The notes beneath the pieces are model-generated. The model had not been told where the DNA came from and did no database searches. It saw only the letters and a program-made list of their open reading frames with translations. Made by a program: the position numbers and the translations under genes. A stretch of DNA of 56,825 nt from a bacterium TMED88 (lineage in GTDB: Bacteria > Myxococcota_A > UBA9160 > UBA4427), in assembly GCA_002171515.1 (NCBI GenBank), contig NHEP01000151.1, positions 1 to 56,825 of the forward strand, in the 5' to 3' direction. Of this stretch, positions 34,624 to 43,861 are shown one piece after another. Numbering within the stretch: position 1 is the stretch's first letter; the number at the start of each line of letters is the position of its first letter.

Positions 34624-35295
34624 ATGATCGATGTCTACTACTGGCCTACCCCAAATGGCTGGAAGGTCAGCATCGCCCTCGAGGAGATGGAGATCCCCTA
34701 CAGGATCGTGCCGATCAATATCGGCCGGGGCGAGCAATTCGATCCAGGCTTCCTCGAGATCAGTCCGAATAATCGCATTCCTGCCATCGTCGACACGGCT
34801 CCCGACGACGGCGACACACCGCTCCCCGTCTTCGAGACCGGCGCCATCCTGATCTATCTCGCAGAGAAATCCGGCCGATTTCTGCCCGCTCGACCTCGTG
34901 AAAGAAGCGAAGTCATCTCGTGGCTGATGTGGCAAATGGGTGGCCTCGGCCCAATGTTGGGCCAGCATGGACACTTCCGACTCTACGCACCCGAAAAAAT
35001 TGACTACGCGATCCAGCGCTATCGAAAAGAGGCCCTGCGCCTATTCGGAGTCTTGGACAAAAGACTGGAAGGACGTGAATTTATCTGTGGCGACTACAGT
35101 CTGGCCGACATGGCGTGTTGGCCTTGGGTCATTACTTACAAAAGCCAGCAACTGGACCTAGGCGATTTCCCTCAACTGCGGCGTTGGTATGACGCACTGA
35201 AAGAGCGGCCCGCGCTCCGACGGGGTTATGCAGTCGGCCAAGAACTCCGAAAAGCAACCTTCCCGGATCGGGATGCGTCCCGATTCAAGACTTAA
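34624..35295 (+). CDS. Nu-class-type glutathione S-transferase
   Basis: A 223-residue GST. VYYWPTPNGWKVSIALEE carries the T-P-N-G-x-K motif of the bacterial YghU/YfcG group, then NNRIPAIVDTAP, and VFETGAILIYLAEK for the glutathione gamma-Glu site. The C-terminal helical domain has LDKRLEGREFICGDYSLADMACWPW. YfcG/YghU relatives have disulfide-bond reductase activity toward glutathione conjugates; this is family knowledge. ATG occurs at 34618 and 34624; GGAGATGG suits 34624. It is divergent from the UPF0104 gene. Confidence 0.9.
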   Translation: MIDVYYWPTPNGWKVSIALEEMEIPYRIVPINIGRGEQFDPGFLEISPNNRIPAIVDTAPDDGDTPLPVFETGAILIYLAEKSGRFLPARPRERSEVISWLMWQMGGLGPMLGQHGHFRLYAPEKIDYAIQRYRKEALRLFGVLDKRLEGREFICGDYSLADMACWPWVITYKSQQLDLGDFPQLRRWYDALKERPALRRGYAVGQELRKATFPDRDASRFKT

Positions 35296-35325
35296 ACAGG
35301 TTCCCAGAACCGACCGGCCCGAGCC

Positions 35326-36162
35326 TTAACGTGCACTCACCTGGGTCGCATACCGATTCACAAATTTCTGCAGAAAGACGAAGGAATCGCGTGACTCGAC
35401 ATACTCTTCACCCGGCTCGGGAACGGCGAGGCCTCTCTGGGCCACCGCCACGGCTCGGGGCAACTGATTGAATCGGTCCCGCAGCAAAATCGCGAGCATC
35501 TCGTAATTGAGGGGTTCCTCAGGCGAAACCTCAATCGCTTTTTCAAGAGCAGCTCGCGCCTTGCGCTTACCGCCTCCCATCAATCTTGGGAGCTTGCCGT
35601 AGATCGTGGCCTGAACCCGATAAGCCGCCGCCCCGGCGAAGCGAGGGTTCAATTCAGCTGCCCGAGCGAGGTGCTTCTTAACCTTGGGGAGCCCGACAAG
35701 AGTCCTGAAAATACCGACTTGCTCTGCCCACAGAGCATGATTGATGGCACTGAGCAAATGACAAGAGCCGCAGTTGTCGTCGAGAGAAAGCGCGCGGTTG
35801 GCTGCTTCCAATCCTTCTTGATAGATCGCTTTCTTCTGCTCTGAATCCGAGTAGACGCGGATCCCCAGCCAGTAACACGCCATCGAATAATGCCATGCTG
35901 CAGTAACGTCCTTCGGGTTTTTTTCCGAATAGGCTTTGAAGATCGTGTACGCATCCTCTGCCCGCGAAGCATCCGCTCTCTCGCGATACGCGTTCCGGCC
36001 CTCTCCCAGCACGCCCTGATCCAAAACAGGATCAATTGCCAAAGCCTCGTCGGCCGAGGCTGAAATCGCTGGGATCGCGAGAACCATGGCAAGCAAGAAC
36101 AGCACGCGTTTAAAGCCATCTGCAAGACGCCAAGCGCCCAACCGGAAAGCACCCTGGTTCAT
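35326..36162 (-). CDS. exported TPR protein
   Basis: A 278-residue protein with a signal segment (FKRVLFLLAMVLAIPAISASA) and TPR-like helices. The pattern KHLARAAELNPRFAGAAAYRVQATIYGKLPRLMGGGKRKARAALEKAIEVSPEEPLNYEML is that of the TatT-like family. CGSCH at DDNCGSCHLL resembles a haem site but lies in a TPR helix. The frame is open to an ATG at 36264; GGGCCGATCGGGTGATG gives no decisive site, so the start is uncertain by up to 34 residues. Role: probably periplasmic scaffolding or envelope maintenance. Confidence 0.75.
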   Translation of the reverse strand: MNQGAFRLGAWRLADGFKRVLFLLAMVLAIPAISASADEALAIDPVLDQGVLGEGRNAYRERADASRAEDAYTIFKAYSEKNPKDVTAAWHYSMACYWLGIRVYSDSEQKKAIYQEGLEAANRALSLDDNCGSCHLLSAINHALWAEQVGIFRTLVGLPKVKKHLARAAELNPRFAGAAAYRVQATIYGKLPRLMGGGKRKARAALEKAIEVSPEEPLNYEMLAILLRDRFNQLPRAVAVAQRGLAVPEPGEEYVESRDSFVFLQKFVNRYATQVSAR

Positions 36163-36608
36163 CACCCGATCGGCCCTCGCGTTATCAATCGATCGATCCA
36201 CTCTCAAAGAATACTCCTCCGTCTCGGTCACGGAGCGAACGCGCTGCGCGCTTGACCAAGCCATTCGTCAACGGACACTCCCCCCCTGAGATCGTCCGGA
36301 CGGCGGCGGCATCGTAGCCCACGATGAAGGAATCAAGATGGCCCGCGGGGCTTTCACTCGTCTCGCGAAGAAGGTTTTGATCATCACCCTGGGGTCGGGA
36401 TTTTTATAAACCCACTCACTGCGAGGAGAAGCTCGATACCCCGCAGGCAATTGATTCTTCACGCTCCCGGCGGGTAGCGAAAAATTGGATCATCGTGTGC
36501 GTTGGGTCTGATGATTTCAACTTTGAGTGTCCAAGGAAAAGAACAAACGACGCCATCAATACGCACGTTCTCTCCACACTCGATGCCGGCGCGTGACATT
36601 GGGGTGGG
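36163..36608. other. 446-base stretch with no confident gene
   Basis: It lies between the chosen start of the TPR protein and the stop of aroB. Two minus ORFs (36268-36462 and 36416-36664) have poor composition. On the plus strand a 23-codon reading frame (36338-36409, product starting MARGAFTRLAKKV and ending hydrophobic) has an AAGGA site 6-7 bases upstream. I see no rRNA, tRNA or clear terminator. Confidence 0.4.
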
Positions 36609-37697
36609 TCAGTGTTGACGAATATGATCCCAACCGGATCGTACGCAAACGGGCGAAAGGTCATCCCGAATTGTGATGCGTCCCAGCGCTTCGGGAAGAA
36701 TGAGTCGAATGCGGTCGTCGATTACTTTCTTGTCATGCCGCATAGCTTCTTCGAGGATGGCGTTTTCGGGCAAATCACTCGATGTGGCCAGACCGAAGGC
36801 ATCCAGCAGGACCTCAAGCGAATCGAGCAGCCCCTCTTCACATAAACCCGCTTCAACCGAAGCCCGCGTCGCGGCCAACATGCCAAGAGCTACAGCTTCC
36901 CCGTGCAAAATTTCGCCATATCCAGCAGTCGCCTCAATGGCGTGGGCAAAAGTATGACCGAAATTCAAATGGGCCCGAACGCCATGCTCTTTCTCATCTT
37001 CCATTACCACCTTGGCTTTGATCGAAACATTCCGTTCGATCAGTTCGACCATCACCGCATCATCCAGTGCCAGAATAGATTGGGCATTCTCGCGCATCCA
37101 TTCAAAAAGACTGGGATCGCGGATGACCGCGTGTTTAATGCACTCGGCAATTCCGCAAAGGAGTTCGCGACGAGGCAGACTCCTTAAAACTGTCGGGTCA
37201 ATGAGAACAAGCTCGGGCTGATGGAAAGCCCCGATCAAATTTTTACCCTCGGGCACATTGAAGCCCGTCTTGCCTCCTACGCTGGAGTCCACCATGGCGA
37301 GAAGACTGGTCGGGCATTGCACAAAGGGCACGCCTCGTCGGTACGTTGCGGCAGCAAAGCCAGCCATATCGCCGACCACACCTCCCCCTAAAGCGATGAC
37401 TGGAGAACTTCGTTCGAGACGATCCTCCAGAAAACCGCGATAGAGCCTCTCAATCGACGCGGCGTTTTTATGCGACTCACCCGCGTCAAGGTCCACTTGA
37501 GAAACTCGAAATCCAACCTTCTCTAAGGAATCGGCCAGGGGCCGGGCGTACAAAGCAGAAACTGTTCGGTCGCTGACCAAGGCGCATCGTCCATGGGGCA
37601 CGATATCCCAGACCCGCTGGCCGGCGAGACTAAGAAGCCCCGCCTCAATCTGGATCGCATAGGTGTGATGCGGAAGCTCGATGTGGACGCTCGCCAT
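36609..37697 (-). CDS. aroB: 3-dehydroquinate synthase
   Basis: A 362-residue enzyme of the shikimate pathway converting DAHP to 3-dehydroquinate. Motifs: NAASIERLYRGFL, ALGGGVVGDMAGFAAATYRRG (NAD site), QCPTSLLAMVDSSVGGKTGFN, GIAECIKHAVI, LNFGHTFAHAIE and HGEAVALGM (metal ligands Glu and two His). Length is normal. The frame also offers a GTG at 37715; the ATG at 37697 (MASVHIEL) is preferred, though no strong ribosome site is seen at either. It is downstream of the mlaC-like gene with an 85-base gap and may be read from it. Confidence 0.96.
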   Translation of the reverse strand: MASVHIELPHHTYAIQIEAGLLSLAGQRVWDIVPHGRCALVSDRTVSALYARPLADSLEKVGFRVSQVDLDAGESHKNAASIERLYRGFLEDRLERSSPVIALGGGVVGDMAGFAAATYRRGVPFVQCPTSLLAMVDSSVGGKTGFNVPEGKNLIGAFHQPELVLIDPTVLRSLPRRELLCGIAECIKHAVIRDPSLFEWMRENAQSILALDDAVMVELIERNVSIKAKVVMEDEKEHGVRAHLNFGHTFAHAIEATAGYGEILHGEAVALGMLAATRASVEAGLCEEGLLDSLEVLLDAFGLATSSDLPENAILEEAMRHDKKVIDDRIRLILPEALGRITIRDDLSPVCVRSGWDHIRQH

Positions 37698-37782
37698 GGG
37701 GCCAATGCCTAGCACGAATTACTCGTCCAGTCCTGAATGAAGGGAGTGTTTTCCCCGGCCGCCAAGTCGACCGATCAGCTCC

Positions 37783-38571
37783 TCAGGAACCCTCGCGCTT
37801 CGCAATCCTCGACTTCATTTCGGCAATCAGACCATCGAAGCCCCGACGCTTGAGGACCGTCTGGTATTCGGCACGACGCATCGCGACCTCGCTGATCGTG
37901 GGTGGGCTATAGACATCTACGATGCGCCAACCCTCGGGTGTTCGGAAAACGCGGTAGTCGATAAAGAGGTCCGCCGTTCGACCTGGAAAGTCGAGCTTCG
38001 ATTCAACGATGACGAGATTCGGGCCCGGCTCCAGAAAGCCGAGAGTGCGATATTCCTGACCTTTATATTTGCCCATTGAACCTGCGAGGCTGGAAATATG
38101 AAACTGCTCGTATGTTTTGAGCCAAAGACGTTTTTGTTCAGATGTGAGGGCACCATACCCAGGTCCATAGGTCGCGCGAGCCATTGCGGGAATATCAAAA
38201 GAAAATCGAACGATTTTTTCAATCGCAGCAAAGCGGTCTGCATAATTCAGATGCGGCGACTCTTTGATCAGTTTAATCATGCTGCTCTGGAGTCGTTCCA
38301 CGATTCCGACAGGCACGGCCACATGACTCGGAATGGCGGGCTCGGCTTCCGGGGCTGAAGCGGACGGGGCTTGAGGCGAGTCAGCGTCGGTCCCCTTCCC
38401 CAGGGTTGCGCTCGGACTTGATTCGGAAGGTGTTTGCTTGGCATCACGGGAAGCAGTCGCTTCCGGTGGCCGATTCTGTGCACAACCGGACGCCACGAGA
38501 GCCAGCACCAGCCAAAGGCAAAAATGGATCTGTCTGATTGGCATCGCGAATCGACCCTGCCGACGCGTCAT
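37783..38571 (-). CDS. MlaC/Ttg2D-family phospholipid carrier, lipoprotein form
   Basis: A 262-residue protein. After a signal ending VASGC (lipid Cys near residue 30) and a Ser/Pro/Ala-rich linker, the MlaC fold begins: NYADRFAAIEKIVRFSFDIPAMARATYGPGYGALTSEQKRLWLKTYEQF, then YKGQEYRTLGF and DYRVFRTPEGWRIVDVY. E. coli MlaC is a soluble shuttle moving phospholipids between MlaA and MlaFEDB; a lipidated form with a long linker is unusual. The start could be 38571 or 38544. mlaA lies far away at 13576; no ABC genes are local. Confidence 0.9.
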   Translation of the reverse strand: MTRRQGRFAMPIRQIHFCLWLVLALVASGCAQNRPPEATASRDAKQTPSESSPSATLGKGTDADSPQAPSASAPEAEPAIPSHVAVPVGIVERLQSSMIKLIKESPHLNYADRFAAIEKIVRFSFDIPAMARATYGPGYGALTSEQKRLWLKTYEQFHISSLAGSMGKYKGQEYRTLGFLEPGPNLVIVESKLDFPGRTADLFIDYRVFRTPEGWRIVDVYSPPTISEVAMRRAEYQTVLKRRGFDGLIAEMKSRIAKREGS

Positions 38572-38620
38572 GGCTCTCTGCGCCTCCGAAGTTCGTTTGA
38601 GTGACCTCAAGATCCGCACT

Positions 38621-40987
38621 TTAGCGCGCCCGCGACTTGGACTCTCGCCGGGCTCCTTCGATCCGCTGTCGGAGGGCCAAGGCCTCTGGATCCCCTGGCG
38701 ACAGCTCAATCCACCGGATGAGCTCAGTCCATGCTTCATCGGGCCGTTGATCCTGTAGGTAGAAAATCACGAGAGCGCGGTGAAAAGCGACCGTCTCGGG
38801 CTCGATCCCGGCGGCATCGCGCAGAGCCACCAACGCCTGGGAACGTTTATTCAGATGCTGATATGCCAATCCGAGGTTGTAGTGGACCCGGCCCCGTTGG
38901 GGGAGGAGCCGCGCAGCCTGCTCGAGTTCCGGAATCGCTTCAGACAGTCGCCCACGCCCCGCAAGGAGCAAACCCAGGGAGTAATGCAGCTCGCCCGAAT
39001 CGGAATTTCGAGCCACGCCCTTTTTCAGGACTCGCTCGGCTTCATCCTGACGCCCCATCGCGTCCAACAGCCCCGCCAAATTGGCGACCGGAGGGATGAA
39101 TTCAGGATCCTGTTCTATCGCTACGCGATATTCCCGAATGGCCTTTTCGAGCCGGCCCTGTGCGGTGTAAAAGAGCGCAAGATTGATCCGACCTGGAGGG
39201 AGATCGGAATGGGCCCGTTGCCCCCGCTCGTAATCCCGCATGGCTCGAACAAGCGCGCGAGCCCGCGTCGGAGTAAGAGCAGATTCCGGTACCCCGGACA
39301 AAGCTCGGCCGGCCTCCGCTCGAACACCTCGAACCGGGTCATTCAAAAGAGGAAGCAAGAGGTCAAGGCGTTCCGGAGGCGGAAGCAGGGACAACCCGGC
39401 GACCGCATGCAGTCGGACCTGAGCCTCCTCGTCGCCGAGAGCAGCCACCAGCGCCGGCGTCGAAGGGGGGCCAAAGGCAGGCAGGAGAGAGAGAGCTGTA
39501 GCGCGCACAATATCCGGTGCCGTTTTTGATCGGCTTAAATCGATCAGGGGCTGGAGGGCCTCTGGGGCGCCCGAACGCCCCAGGGCAATGGCTTCAGCCC
39601 AGTTGGCTCCATAGTGCCGCTTAGGTCCGTACCACTTTCTCACATATTCCTGCGACCAGCTGATCGATTGGTCACTGTGACAACCATTACAGGCATTCGG
39701 AACGCCCAGCGTTTCGCTCAGATCGGGCCGAGGGACGTGCATTCCATGATCTCGACGTGGGTCGACGACCATATAATTCGTCTCAACCATATGGCAGGCG
39801 ACACATTGTGCTCCCGCGCTACCGGATTTGTGGTGGTGGTGGGTGGGCGAATCGTAAAGGCCAGGTCGGAGGGTCGGGAAGTTTTGCGCCGGCTCTTCAC
39901 TGTGGCAACGCGCACAGAGGGCATTGCCCTCCGCTCGTAAATCCAAACTATGGGGGTCATGACAATCACTACACCGGACGCCCGCTTGATGCATTCGACT
40001 TTGCAGGAAAGAACCGTGGACGTACACCTCATCTAAAATTTGACCATCGGGGTAATACAATCCCGAATCGAGCACACGAGGAAGGTAATTATCGAGCAAC
40101 GCTGGGCCTGCTGGGGCATCGCCGGCAATCGAGGTCCGTCTCGAATGACACGGCGCACAGCGTTCGACCTCCCCTTGAGCGCTCGACAGCGCCTTTCGGC
40201 CAACGAATCCAAATTCGCGTGGGACGCCGGTCTTCGAGCTGGATTGGCCTCGAGCCCACTTGAGATGGTCAGCTCCGGGACCGTGACACGACTGACACCC
40301 TACGTTGATCGCCGCCCAGGTCGTTCGATACGCATCCTGCCCATCATCATAAGCCTTGACGAGCCCCGTCGAGTGGCAGTCGGCGCACATCCCATTCCAC
40401 GATTGATAACGCCCAGTCCAATGGAACGCATCTTCCTTGTCGGGTGTCGCTTCCGGGTCGACATCAAACCAACGCCTTTTTTGAACATCCCACGCTGCAC
40501 CCAACACTTGGAGTCGGCCCCCCTCCCCGGGCACGAGATACTGCTGAAGAGGATCCACACCGAAGGTGTAGAGAATCGGCCATTCACCTTGAGAGCCATC
40601 CGCGAACGTCACTTCAACTCGGAAGGCACCCTGCTTCTTGAAAAATCGGAAGATCTCCCCGCTCTGCTCGTAGGTCACCCCACCAAAATCACCGAGGACC
40701 GTTTCCGGGCTCGCCATCGCCATGGCTCCAGCGTGATGAGATTCCGACCAAGCGCTTGCTTGGTTCGGGTGGCACGAAAGGCAGGTTGACTCCTCGACAT
40801 AATCGGCCCCACCCGGACCGGATCGCAACTGCTGTTGCGGGGCATGGCCTTGCTCTGTGAGGGGAAGCTCAGCGGCCACCGACGGAACTCCGAAGCCGAC
40901 AGGCATTGCTCCCCACAGGCCTAAAACGACCCAGGCTAGAAAACCTACTTTCGAGCATGCAGAGTTCACGGGGAGAGAATCACACAC
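38621..40987 (-). CDS. octaheme c-type cytochrome with HEAT and TPR C-terminus
   Basis: A 788-residue periplasmic protein (signal about 1-39). Eight CxxCH sites start at about residues 69, 201, 231, 277, 339, 358, 395 and 433: CLSCH, CADCH, CQSCH, CAPCH, CSDCH, CARCH, CVACH, CNGCH. Residues about 470-560 are HEAT-like (LGDEEAQVRLHAVAGL, RGVRAEAGRAL) and about 600-785 are TPR (NLALFYTAQGRLEKAIREYRVAI and similar). Relatives are the multihaem-TPR cytochromes of the NapC/nitrite-reductase-like superfamily. Donor, acceptor and reaction are not known. GTG start; gap 50 to the mlaC-like gene and 30 to the aminotransferase. Confidence 0.93.
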   Translation of the reverse strand: MCDSLPVNSACSKVGFLAWVVLGLWGAMPVGFGVPSVAAELPLTEQGHAPQQQLRSGPGGADYVEESTCLSCHPNQASAWSESHHAGAMAMASPETVLGDFGGVTYEQSGEIFRFFKKQGAFRVEVTFADGSQGEWPILYTFGVDPLQQYLVPGEGGRLQVLGAAWDVQKRRWFDVDPEATPDKEDAFHWTGRYQSWNGMCADCHSTGLVKAYDDGQDAYRTTWAAINVGCQSCHGPGADHLKWARGQSSSKTGVPREFGFVGRKALSSAQGEVERCAPCHSRRTSIAGDAPAGPALLDNYLPRVLDSGLYYPDGQILDEVYVHGSFLQSRMHQAGVRCSDCHDPHSLDLRAEGNALCARCHSEEPAQNFPTLRPGLYDSPTHHHHKSGSAGAQCVACHMVETNYMVVDPRRDHGMHVPRPDLSETLGVPNACNGCHSDQSISWSQEYVRKWYGPKRHYGANWAEAIALGRSGAPEALQPLIDLSRSKTAPDIVRATALSLLPAFGPPSTPALVAALGDEEAQVRLHAVAGLSLLPPPERLDLLLPLLNDPVRGVRAEAGRALSGVPESALTPTRARALVRAMRDYERGQRAHSDLPPGRINLALFYTAQGRLEKAIREYRVAIEQDPEFIPPVANLAGLLDAMGRQDEAERVLKKGVARNSDSGELHYSLGLLLAGRGRLSEAIPELEQAARLLPQRGRVHYNLGLAYQHLNKRSQALVALRDAAGIEPETVAFHRALVIFYLQDQRPDEAWTELIRWIELSPGDPEALALRQRIEGARRESKSRAR

Positions 40988-41017
40988 CCTGACCGCTTCG
41001 CCGACCGCAGGCCGCTC

Positions 41018-42193
41018 TCAGCCCTCGAAATAGCGACGGATCGCATCGACCACGAAGTGGATCTGTTCGCTGCAAAGAGATGGATGGACCGGCAATGCCA
41101 AACATTCCTGCGCTGCAGCCTCCGAGACCGGGAGCGCCGGCGGGGCCGTACGGCCTGCCAAGCTGGGCTGAAGGTGGAGCGGAACCGGGTAATAGAGACC
41201 TGTACCGATCTGATAGCGCCCCAAGTGTGCTCGCAGAGGATCTCGATGTTCGGCGGCCACCCTCACGACATAGTGGTGGTAGACGTGAAGCGCAGGCGGT
41301 GCGGGAGACAGAGGACGCCGGAGTGGAAGATCCAATGCCTCAAAGCTGCCGGATCCGACACCTCCCCCCAGGTCGTCAAAGCATTGGTCATAAAGCGCTG
41401 CATGAGACCGCCGTGCCTGGGTCCAACGGGAAAGGTGACGGAGTTTGACCGAAAGAATCGCCGCCTGAATCCCATCCAAACGAGAATTAATCCCGAGCAA
41501 GGGATGGTGACCGGCAGGCCCCTCTCCATGATCCCTGAGTCGCCTGAGGCGATCAGCCCGGTCGGGATCTTGGGTGAAGATCATCCCGCCATCTCCATAA
41601 GCCCCAAGATTTTTCGTCGGATAGAAGCTCAGGCAGCCGTAGTCACCGCGAATTCCTGCTCGCCCCCCTGAGTCGTCGCGCGCATCAATGGCTTGAGCCG
41701 CATCCTCGACCAGAGCCAGGCCGTTCTTTCGCGACAAGTCCACCAGAGCGTCGATCGGCGCCGCGGTGGCTCCAAAAAGGTGAACCGCGATCAAAGCCGA
41801 GACTGAATCATTGCAACCGAGCGCCGACTCGACTTGCTTCGGTCCAATACAGAGAGTCTGGGGGTCCACATCGGCGAAAATAATTTCCGCACCCAAGCGT
41901 TTGATCACCGACGCGCTCGAAAAAAAGGAGAAGGCGGGGCAAACGACACGATCGCCGGGACCGATTCCCTGCGCCATCAACGACAGAAGAAGCGCATCCG
42001 TTCCGGAACCGCAGGCCACCGCGTAGCCAGCGCCAGTGTGTTCCGCGATCAGCTTTTCAAAGCCTTCGACTTCGGACCCACGGACAAAGTTCTGCTCCGC
42101 CATGACTCGAGCAACGGCTTCGGCTACTTCTTCTTTGATCTCCGCGTGTTGTGCTCCGAGATCAAAGAGGGGCACAGGTCGCGCTGTCACCAA
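41018..42193 (-). CDS. DegT/DnrJ/EryC1/StrS-family PLP aminotransferase
   Basis: A 391-residue sugar-type aminotransferase. VACGSGTDALLLSLMA, AHLFG-type region (AVHLFGATAAPIDAL), VEDAAQAIDA and SFYPTKNLGAYGDGG with the PLP Lys are all present. In the family these transaminate keto sugars in nucleotide-sugar and surface-glycan pathways; no glycosyltransferase or other sugar gene is near, which is odd. The frame starts TTG-GTG (42193/42190); either, or the GTG of VPLFDL, could be used. It follows the CaiB gene by 90 bases. Confidence 0.92.
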   Translation of the reverse strand: MVTARPVPLFDLGAQHAEIKEEVAEAVARVMAEQNFVRGSEVEGFEKLIAEHTGAGYAVACGSGTDALLLSLMAQGIGPGDRVVCPAFSFFSSASVIKRLGAEIIFADVDPQTLCIGPKQVESALGCNDSVSALIAVHLFGATAAPIDALVDLSRKNGLALVEDAAQAIDARDDSGGRAGIRGDYGCLSFYPTKNLGAYGDGGMIFTQDPDRADRLRRLRDHGEGPAGHHPLLGINSRLDGIQAAILSVKLRHLSRWTQARRSHAALYDQCFDDLGGGVGSGSFEALDLPLRRPLSPAPPALHVYHHYVVRVAAEHRDPLRAHLGRYQIGTGLYYPVPLHLQPSLAGRTAPPALPVSEAAAQECLALPVHPSLCSEQIHFVVDAIRRYFEG

Positions 42194-42283
42194 GAATGCC
42201 CCAGCCGCCGTCGCCGGCCTTTCAAAAGAGAATCGGATCGTTTCATGGCTTGCTCTCTGGGAACTCGAGACTCCGTCGCAGGA

Positions 42284-43528
42284 TCAACCCAGAGCTCCGG
42301 CCGCCCGCAATTTTGCGATTCGGTCAGCGTCGTAACCCAGCGTTTTTTCCAGCACTGCGTCATTGTGCTCGCCCACTGTCGGCGCCATTGTGGGCTGAGG
42401 GACATCTTCATCAATCACTTTCAGCGGAAAGGGGAGCATGTCGGCGCCATGTTGTTGGTGGGCGTAAATCGGGAAGCGATCCTGGAACTGGGGATCCTCC
42501 GCGATGGACTTCGGCGTATTCACCGGCGCGATTGGAATATTCTTCTCCTCACCCAGGCGGATCCATTCCTCGGAGGTGCGGGCCATAAAAATGTCGCGGA
42601 GGATTTGCTGAAGTTCTCGATTGCCCCGAGCATGATCTGCGTACTTCGATCCCGGCCACCTTTCAAACAGCTCCGGCCGTCCGACGCTCTCACAAAAGTT
42701 CTTCCAGAAAGCTTGCTCAGAGGCCATAAAGAGGACATGGCCATCGCTTGACTCATACATCTGGTAACGGACGCCCTCTTTCATACCGGCCGTTCCAGGA
42801 GCGCGCCTCACGTAGTCGTCTGCTTTATTTCCCGTGACGACGTCTTCCGGCCGCTCATAGGCCATCCAGGATTCACTTCGATACCAATCCATGTAGGCTG
42901 CCGCATCGGACTGTGCGATTTCCATCATACAGCCAGTCCCCGTCTCCCTTGCGCGAATGACTCCGGCCAAAATTCCGAGGGCTCCGAACATCGGTCCAGA
43001 GTGCATTCCCACGGAAGCATGCTCGGGAATAAAGCAAAAACCATCTTCGTCCATTGCGGGATTGACAATCCCGGCCCAGGTATCGAAAGCGATGCCGTGT
43101 GATGGCAGATTTTGGTAGGGGCCGGTCATTCCATATCCCGAGATGTTGCAGAACACGATCTTCGGATTGATGGCCTTCAAATCCTCATAGCCCAGACCTC
43201 GGCGCTCGAGCGAGCCGGGGCGCATTGCTTCCACCACCACATCGGCATCACGCACGAGGTCTTTGTAAACCGCCACACCCTCCTCGGTTCGAAGGTCGAG
43301 GGTCAAGCTTTTCTTCCCACGATTGATATGCATGTGGAGCAGCGAGATCCCATCGATGATGGGCCAAGTCATTTCGCGAATGTAGTCGCCGGCCGGGCTT
43401 TCAACCTTGATCACGTCTGCACCCATATCGGCGAGGTGGGTCGTGATCGCTGCGGGGCCAAGGAGTGAACTTTCGATCACCCGCAATCCGGAAAGCAAAC
43501 CAGCGGAACGAGAAGCGGGGGGGGTCAT
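42284..43528 (-). CDS. CaiB/BaiF family III CoA transferase
   Basis: A 414-residue family III CoA transferase. LSGLRVIESSLLGPAAITTHLADMGADVIKVESPAGD, NRGKKSLTLDLRTEEGVAVYKDLV, VFCNISGYGMTGPYQNLPSHG and the catalytic Asp in MEIAQSDAAAYMDW match the family. It moves CoA between acyl-CoAs in steroid, carnitine, oxalate or other carboxylate pathways; the substrate is unknown. The open frame extends to 43783 but with antisense-like Arg/Pro sequence; the ATG at 43528 has GAGG about 9 bases upstream. It is divergent from the first M48 protease gene. Confidence 0.93.
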   Translation of the reverse strand: MTPPASRSAGLLSGLRVIESSLLGPAAITTHLADMGADVIKVESPAGDYIREMTWPIIDGISLLHMHINRGKKSLTLDLRTEEGVAVYKDLVRDADVVVEAMRPGSLERRGLGYEDLKAINPKIVFCNISGYGMTGPYQNLPSHGIAFDTWAGIVNPAMDEDGFCFIPEHASVGMHSGPMFGALGILAGVIRARETGTGCMMEIAQSDAAAYMDWYRSESWMAYERPEDVVTGNKADDYVRRAPGTAGMKEGVRYQMYESSDGHVLFMASEQAFWKNFCESVGRPELFERWPGSKYADHARGNRELQQILRDIFMARTSEEWIRLGEEKNIPIAPVNTPKSIAEDPQFQDRFPIYAHQQHGADMLPFPLKVIDEDVPQPTMAPTVGEHNDAVLEKTLGYDADRIAKLRAAGALG

Positions 43529-43861
43529 GATTTCGTGCCTCTTCAGAAATACGGAAAAATGGATTGTGACCAGAAGAAGATCCGAGCCCGAGACCCATCC
43601 CGAAAGCGATGGCCCTGGGCCAAGGCCAAGTCGAGGCGCAGCATCAAATCGGCTCAAACGTCTATTCTTCGCTGGTCTGGCGACGCTCGAAAGTACCTTG
43701 CGACCCGTGTGACGACAACCGGGGCCCTCCGGCTCCTCAGCAATCTCGCGGTGAGCCGCTCGCCCGGGACGCCGAGAAAACAACTGGCTACCGTGCGGTC
43801 TATCCGCGAGGCCGAATCCGATGTCCGATTCGGCGCCCGCGGGCTCTGGCCATTAGACCCC
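43529..43861. promoter_or_regulatory. divergent region, CoA transferase / M48 protease, with 8-bp dyad
   Basis: A 333-base gap. It contains GCCGAATC (43811-43818), eight bases, GATTCGGC (43827-43834), a perfect inverted repeat 27 bases before the chosen ATG of the protease. It could be an operator or a leader hairpin. A short palindrome GGCCCTGGGCC lies near 43611-43621. I see no convincing -35/-10 pair. Confidence 0.5.

Noticed and set aside
35700-35800. CGSCH in the TPR protein as a c-type haem site
   Set aside because: It lies within a TPR helix of a TatT-like pattern; relatives with the same pattern are not cytochromes, so coincidence is more likely.
36268-36462. 64-residue minus ORF between the TPR protein and aroB
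   Set aside because: No ribosome site and composition unlike a protein; overlaps another equally poor ORF.
41834-42751. 305-residue plus ORF opposite the aminotransferase and CoA transferase
   Set aside because: It spans two real genes on the other strand and their gap; composition is that of an antisense frame.
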